Source of the DNA: Apium graveolens | Lineage: Eukaryota; Streptophyta; Magnoliopsida; Apiales; Apiaceae | Reading direction: 5' to 3' | Assembly (NCBI RefSeq): GCF_009905375.1 | Contig: NC_133655.1 | Span: 39,835,593 to 39,899,592, forward strand | DNA length: 64,000 bases | Shown: positions 60,438 to 64,000 of the stretch, piece by piece | Numbering within the stretch: the stretch's first letter is position 1 | Layout: each line of letters starts with the position of its first letter | Made by a program: the position numbers and the translations under genes | Notes under the pieces: model-generated | Told to the model about the DNA's origin: nothing | The model's database searches: none | The model's input: only the letters and a program-made list of their open reading frames with translations

Positions 60438-63400
60438 TGTGACGACCTCAACCTGGGGGTCAGGAGTTGACGTCACCAACAACAGTAATAATAAACGTAA
60501 TATAATCACATTCACTAATTATACATAACCACAACCCCTTTTACCAAGACCTTTTACAGGTCTAAGTTTGATTTAGGTTACAAATAATACAAAACCAACT
60601 TACACCAAAACATTCTTATACAACTAACATAATACAATAACTCAATAGACCATCTTTGGTCCAGCACAACTACCTCAGAGGAGCCTGACACGAAAGGAAC
60701 TGGAACTCTACCCCCCAACTACCACGGAAGAATCTCCTAAGCATCTGCAAGAAATATATAAAACATTCTGCAAGGGTGTGCAATCAATTGCTCAGCATTA
60801 CCACTATATGAATAACAAGTAAAAATGATTTGAAGTAAAGTAGTTATAAGAACATAATTCGTAACTGGCTAGAAAACAAGTAAAATATGTAAAAACTGGA
60901 TATCAAAACTAGCATGCTTTTAGATACAATATCATCAATCGTGTGGTGCGCAAAAATATCAGAGTTAAATTTTAGCATGCTATTTTCATTTCCAAACCTT
61001 CCTTTCCATTACAGGAACCACAAAACCATTTGTCCCGTTATGAGGACCCAAAACCATATGTTCCGTTGCTAGAATCTCATTCACATGTTCTGTTATTGGA
61101 ACCACAATCACTTGTTCCGTTACTAGAACCACAAAACCACAATCAGATATGTATTGTATGTTATCTAGGGACGACTGATCAGGCCTCCACACAAATTATC
61201 TAGGATAGTTGGCCGGGCTATCACACAAAATGTCTAGGAAAGATGATCGGGTTTCACACAAAATAACCGGATCCGCAGAGACTAGCTATGTCTCTGATTA
61301 ACTATGTTGGACTAATCGGTTTTGTAATGCGCGAAACCGAATTAGCCACTTACGCAATATTATCCAATATCTGAGTCATTTTATCCAGTTTTCGAATACA
61401 CTTTTACCTATCTCTTTTCAAAACAATTTTATCACAGCACACTATTCAAATCTTCCTTTCATTTTAATCACATTTTAGAGATAGGTACTTTCAGAAGTTA
61501 CTTTTTTCCAAAAACACATTTACACAACATTTTAAAATACAGGGGATATATAACCTAAAACATTTTTGTTAGATTACGAGATTAAAACATTAGCTATTCA
61601 CATATACTGAACCATAAAAGAATGGTCAGGGGTACTTGCCTTGCAGAGCTTATAACTATCACTGACTGATTTTTGGATCGACTCGGACGCTCGACTTTAT
61701 CGCCTTACTATTTGACTATCCTGGACCCGACTTCAACGCTTAGGTCCTTCGCTTGGAGCCTTGTTGTTGCGCTTGCCGATTGATCACTAGGTTAATTTTA
61801 GTCCAACGCCACTCTTGGGTCTTCCGACTATAACCTACAGAGTCCAAATATTCTATATTAGACGTCTAGGTATGCTTGACATATCCTCAATAACAAATCT
61901 ACCCATTCGATATCAGATACCAACTCGTACTTATATACACCATTAAAATACACACATCAATTTAGGGTTCATATTCTCGAGAATCGGTTCGGTGTTTGTT
62001 TCCAGAAAATATGTATACTAGTCATTTCACGAAATTAGGGTTATTAGTTTGGCAAAACAATTTATCACAACATACAATCAGGTTCCGTATAAAACATATG
62101 AATATACTTATTTATACTCGCTCGACGTCCCAATAATTACTGGATAGGACCCCGTATTTCCGTAATTTAATTTTCCGGAAATCGGGTAGCACCTCCTTTA
62201 TTTATCGGACTATCCCGTCGAACAATGTGACGTCTCAAACCAAATCCACAACAACAACAAACCACAATCAGTCCAACTTTATAATCCAATAATCCCCGCA
62301 ACGTATTATTTAGCTACCACTTTTTATTTTGAAAATTACAAAATAAATTTATAAATTATTATTTATTTATTTACTAATGTTAGGACTCAGATAACGATCA
62401 TCACAGTCCACCGTTGACTCACCTAAGTTCATCGTCAACGGCGGTACAATTTATTGGTGCCCGATTTAATACGGGTTTCCAAATAAATTGCACCGAATAA
62501 ATATTGAAACAACTATTCAATTAATCACCAAAATTCATTCAAAATTTTCAGAATAAACTCGAATAAACAAAATAATAAGTATTCGAGTAACTAAATTAAA
62601 AATTCATGAAGCACCATTCGGACAAAAAGGAGAGAATTCAAATTAATCGAATAACTCGACCAAGACACAGCGAAAAGGAGCCATAGGGACGACTACACGC
62701 ACGCGCAAACGCGCCACCCAGCCACCACCACCGCCTCATCGGAAAAGCCGAGGAAGGGCGGTAGTACAGAGGGACATAGTCGAATTACAACATATATACA
62801 TAATTACACATACCGAGTAGCACATATGCGTATATATACATACATTATAAAGCAAAACGGAATTGAAACCACCAACAACCTGAAGTTCAGGCGGCGGCTT
62901 ACCAAAATAGGGGAGAAACAGCCGCGACGAAACCAGAGTCGGGGTAAGGGAATCAGAAAAATGAAGAAATTAATGCGAGAGAGAGAAGAAACATGCGAGA
63001 GATAGAGAAGAGAGGGCGAGGTGAATAATCGAGAAAGAGAAATGATCTAGAGACTGAGAGGATCAGTGTAAAAGGAGAGGTGAAAAAGAATTAGGATAAA
63101 CCCGATTGTACTTATCTATTGGGTTGCTGAATATTCGCATTTCTGTCGACTAAAAACCCGGATTCGATTCGTGCTTAGAATTATAACACATAACATTGCG
63201 ATTAATTAGTTGTTTACATACACTCAAAATAATCTTAAAATTTTCTGAATGTCCCGAAACTGATAGAATATAAATTTCAAAATTTTTAAAACACTTTTTG
63301 CATCGTATAATGGACTCGCATTTTGGGACCAAGCGAACAAACGCGCGGATAAATATAATCAGAAAGATTTCAAAAATAATTTTAAAATTCTCGAAATAAT

Positions 63401-63816
63401 CCAAACTTAGTAAAATATGAGTTTCATAATTTTTAAAGAATCCTAGAATTAGATACGGATTTTACGAATAAATGCAATCAAAAAATTATATAGGGCTAAA
63501 TAATTAATGAAATATTGATTTCTAAATTTTATAAAATCCCAAAAATAATTATTATAATTATAAAACCATAAAAACAATTTTAGAGACATTTCAAATATTT
63601 ATGCATATAAATTTGCATTAAATCCACTTTTAAAAGTGAAACCATAACTAATACAGCTCAATAATTAATTACGCAAACAACCCGATACACCAAAAAAAAC
63701 ACGCATAGATAATAATAAAATGACACATAGCTGATAGAAGCTATACACATATTTTACTTATTTAATAATTCCATAATTATGTATTTAAATAATACAAAAA
63801 TACGCGAGTCATTATA
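60438..63816 (-). repeat. Array LTR4
   Basis: 3,379 bp, from TGTGACGACCTCAACCTGGG to ...CGCGAGTCATTATA. It is next to the only intact primer site in the array, so in element sense this is the 5' LTR. It is followed by ATCAG, the right target duplication. Confidence 0.92.
61001..61130 (-). repeat. Hairpin minisatellite in array LTR4
   Basis: Five units, the most eroded set in the array (TTTCCATTACAGGAAC, CCCGTTATGAGGAC, TTCCGTTGCTAGAAT). Confidence 0.75.
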
Positions 63817-63821
63817 ATCAG

Positions 63822-64000
63822 TGATGATTTAAGTAAGACTAAGAAAATAGCTGTCAATGGATTTTGATGATTCTGTTAGTAAGAATTTAAATATTTCCAA
63901 ATAGAAAGCCTTCATTCCAGTGTTAACCACAGAGATGGCTTATCTAATGATGAACAGATTAGTACTATCAGGAAGAGGAGATCACTTATGTTTAAAAGGG
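63822..64000 (+). mobile_element. Element A interior, last piece, probably reaching its PPT
   Basis: Sequence right of the array, starting after the ATCAG duplication. The final bases read TATGTTTAAAAGGG, resembling the start of the PPT in element B (CTTTTAAGGGGGGAAGA), so the 3' LTR of A probably starts just beyond the window. No gene seen. Confidence 0.45.

Larger units (their letters stand above)
46321..63816 (-). mobile_element. Tandem array of a nonautonomous LTR retrotransposon (4 LTRs, 3 interiors)
   Basis: The order is LTR1 46321-49697, interior 49698-51035, LTR2 51036-54410, interior 54411-55748, LTR3 55749-59100, interior 59101-60437, LTR4 60438-63816. Unit starts are 4715, 4713 and 4689 bases apart. 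All units point the same way (minus strand), with a PPT at the left and a primer-site remnant at the right of each interior. The whole array is flanked by ATCGG (46316-46320) and ATCAG (63817-63821), a 4-of-5 match for one target duplication. The LTRs are longer than the interiors, and no coding region is present, as in LARD-type elements. Confidence 0.93.

Noticed and set aside
46321..63816. Conventional 4.7-kb satellite DNA
   Set aside because: Each period contains a full LTR plus an interior with PPT and primer-site remnant, and one near-matching target duplication flanks the whole, so it is a retrotransposon array.
1..64000. CRISPR arrays, bacterial operons, rRNA genes
   Set aside because: Repeat spacing, codon content and element types are those of plant nuclear DNA; nothing supports these.

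Overview
This 64 kb window reads as heterochromatic, repeat-dense DNA from a flowering plant, probably a eudicot with a large retrotransposon-rich genome. I found no credible host gene, no rRNA or tRNA gene and no CRISPR. Nearly every base that can be assigned belongs to LTR retrotransposons inserted into one another. The signs of a plant are a SIRE-like Ty1/copia, a Tat-lineage Ty3/gypsy with an intron-bearing antisense reading frame, initiator-Met-tRNA primer binding sites and LTRs of 3-4 kb. Apiaceae is a weak guess only.

Layout. 1-6936: a dead minus-strand SIRE-like copia; its 5' LTR is at 5918-6936 and its 3' LTR lies left of the window. 6944-about 11390: pieces of a minus-strand gypsy-type element (PBS 7797-7808, LTR from 7814) carrying a 409-bp MITE-like element (7344-7752). 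About 11480-18189: a badly decayed plus-strand copia with a good 3' LTR (16660-18189). 18190-20888: remnant interior of plus-strand gypsy element B, ending in a polypurine tract (PPT) and the start of its 3' LTR (20889). That LTR is split by a 10.5-kb Tat-lineage gypsy (21192-31687, minus) with two 585-bp LTRs and a perfect 5-bp target duplication GTCAT. B's LTR resumes at 31693 and is cut again at 32119 by element A (plus strand; 5' LTR 32119-35829, PBS 35833). A's interior is itself split twice. The first split is a solo LTR of family C (35918-42560, duplication GTAAA), which holds another solo LTR, A' (38709-42146, duplication ATATT/ATGTT). The second split is a 17.5-kb tandem array (46321-63816, flanks ATCGG/ATCAG). 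A's interior then resumes at 63822 and seems to reach its PPT at the last bases.

The most striking object is that array. What looks like a 4.7-kb satellite is four LTRs of about 3.37 kb alternating head to tail with three noncoding internal regions of about 1.34 kb. Each internal region keeps a PPT on one side and a primer-site remnant on the other. One near-matching target duplication brackets the whole array. LTR3 is a visible chimera of LTR2-like and LTR4-like sequence, which records an unequal crossover or duplication. The unit is a LARD-type nonautonomous retrotransposon whose LTRs start with TATAA instead of TG.

The coding relics do not cooperate as host pathways. They are gag, protease, integrase, reverse transcriptase and RNase H remnants, all interrupted by stops and frameshifts. 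LTR sequences contribute noncoding modules that recur across families: hairpin minisatellites, an 80-bp conserved internal block, and palindromic 79-bp repeats in the Tat 3' region. All family assignments come from motif reading by eye. No database search or alignment was run.
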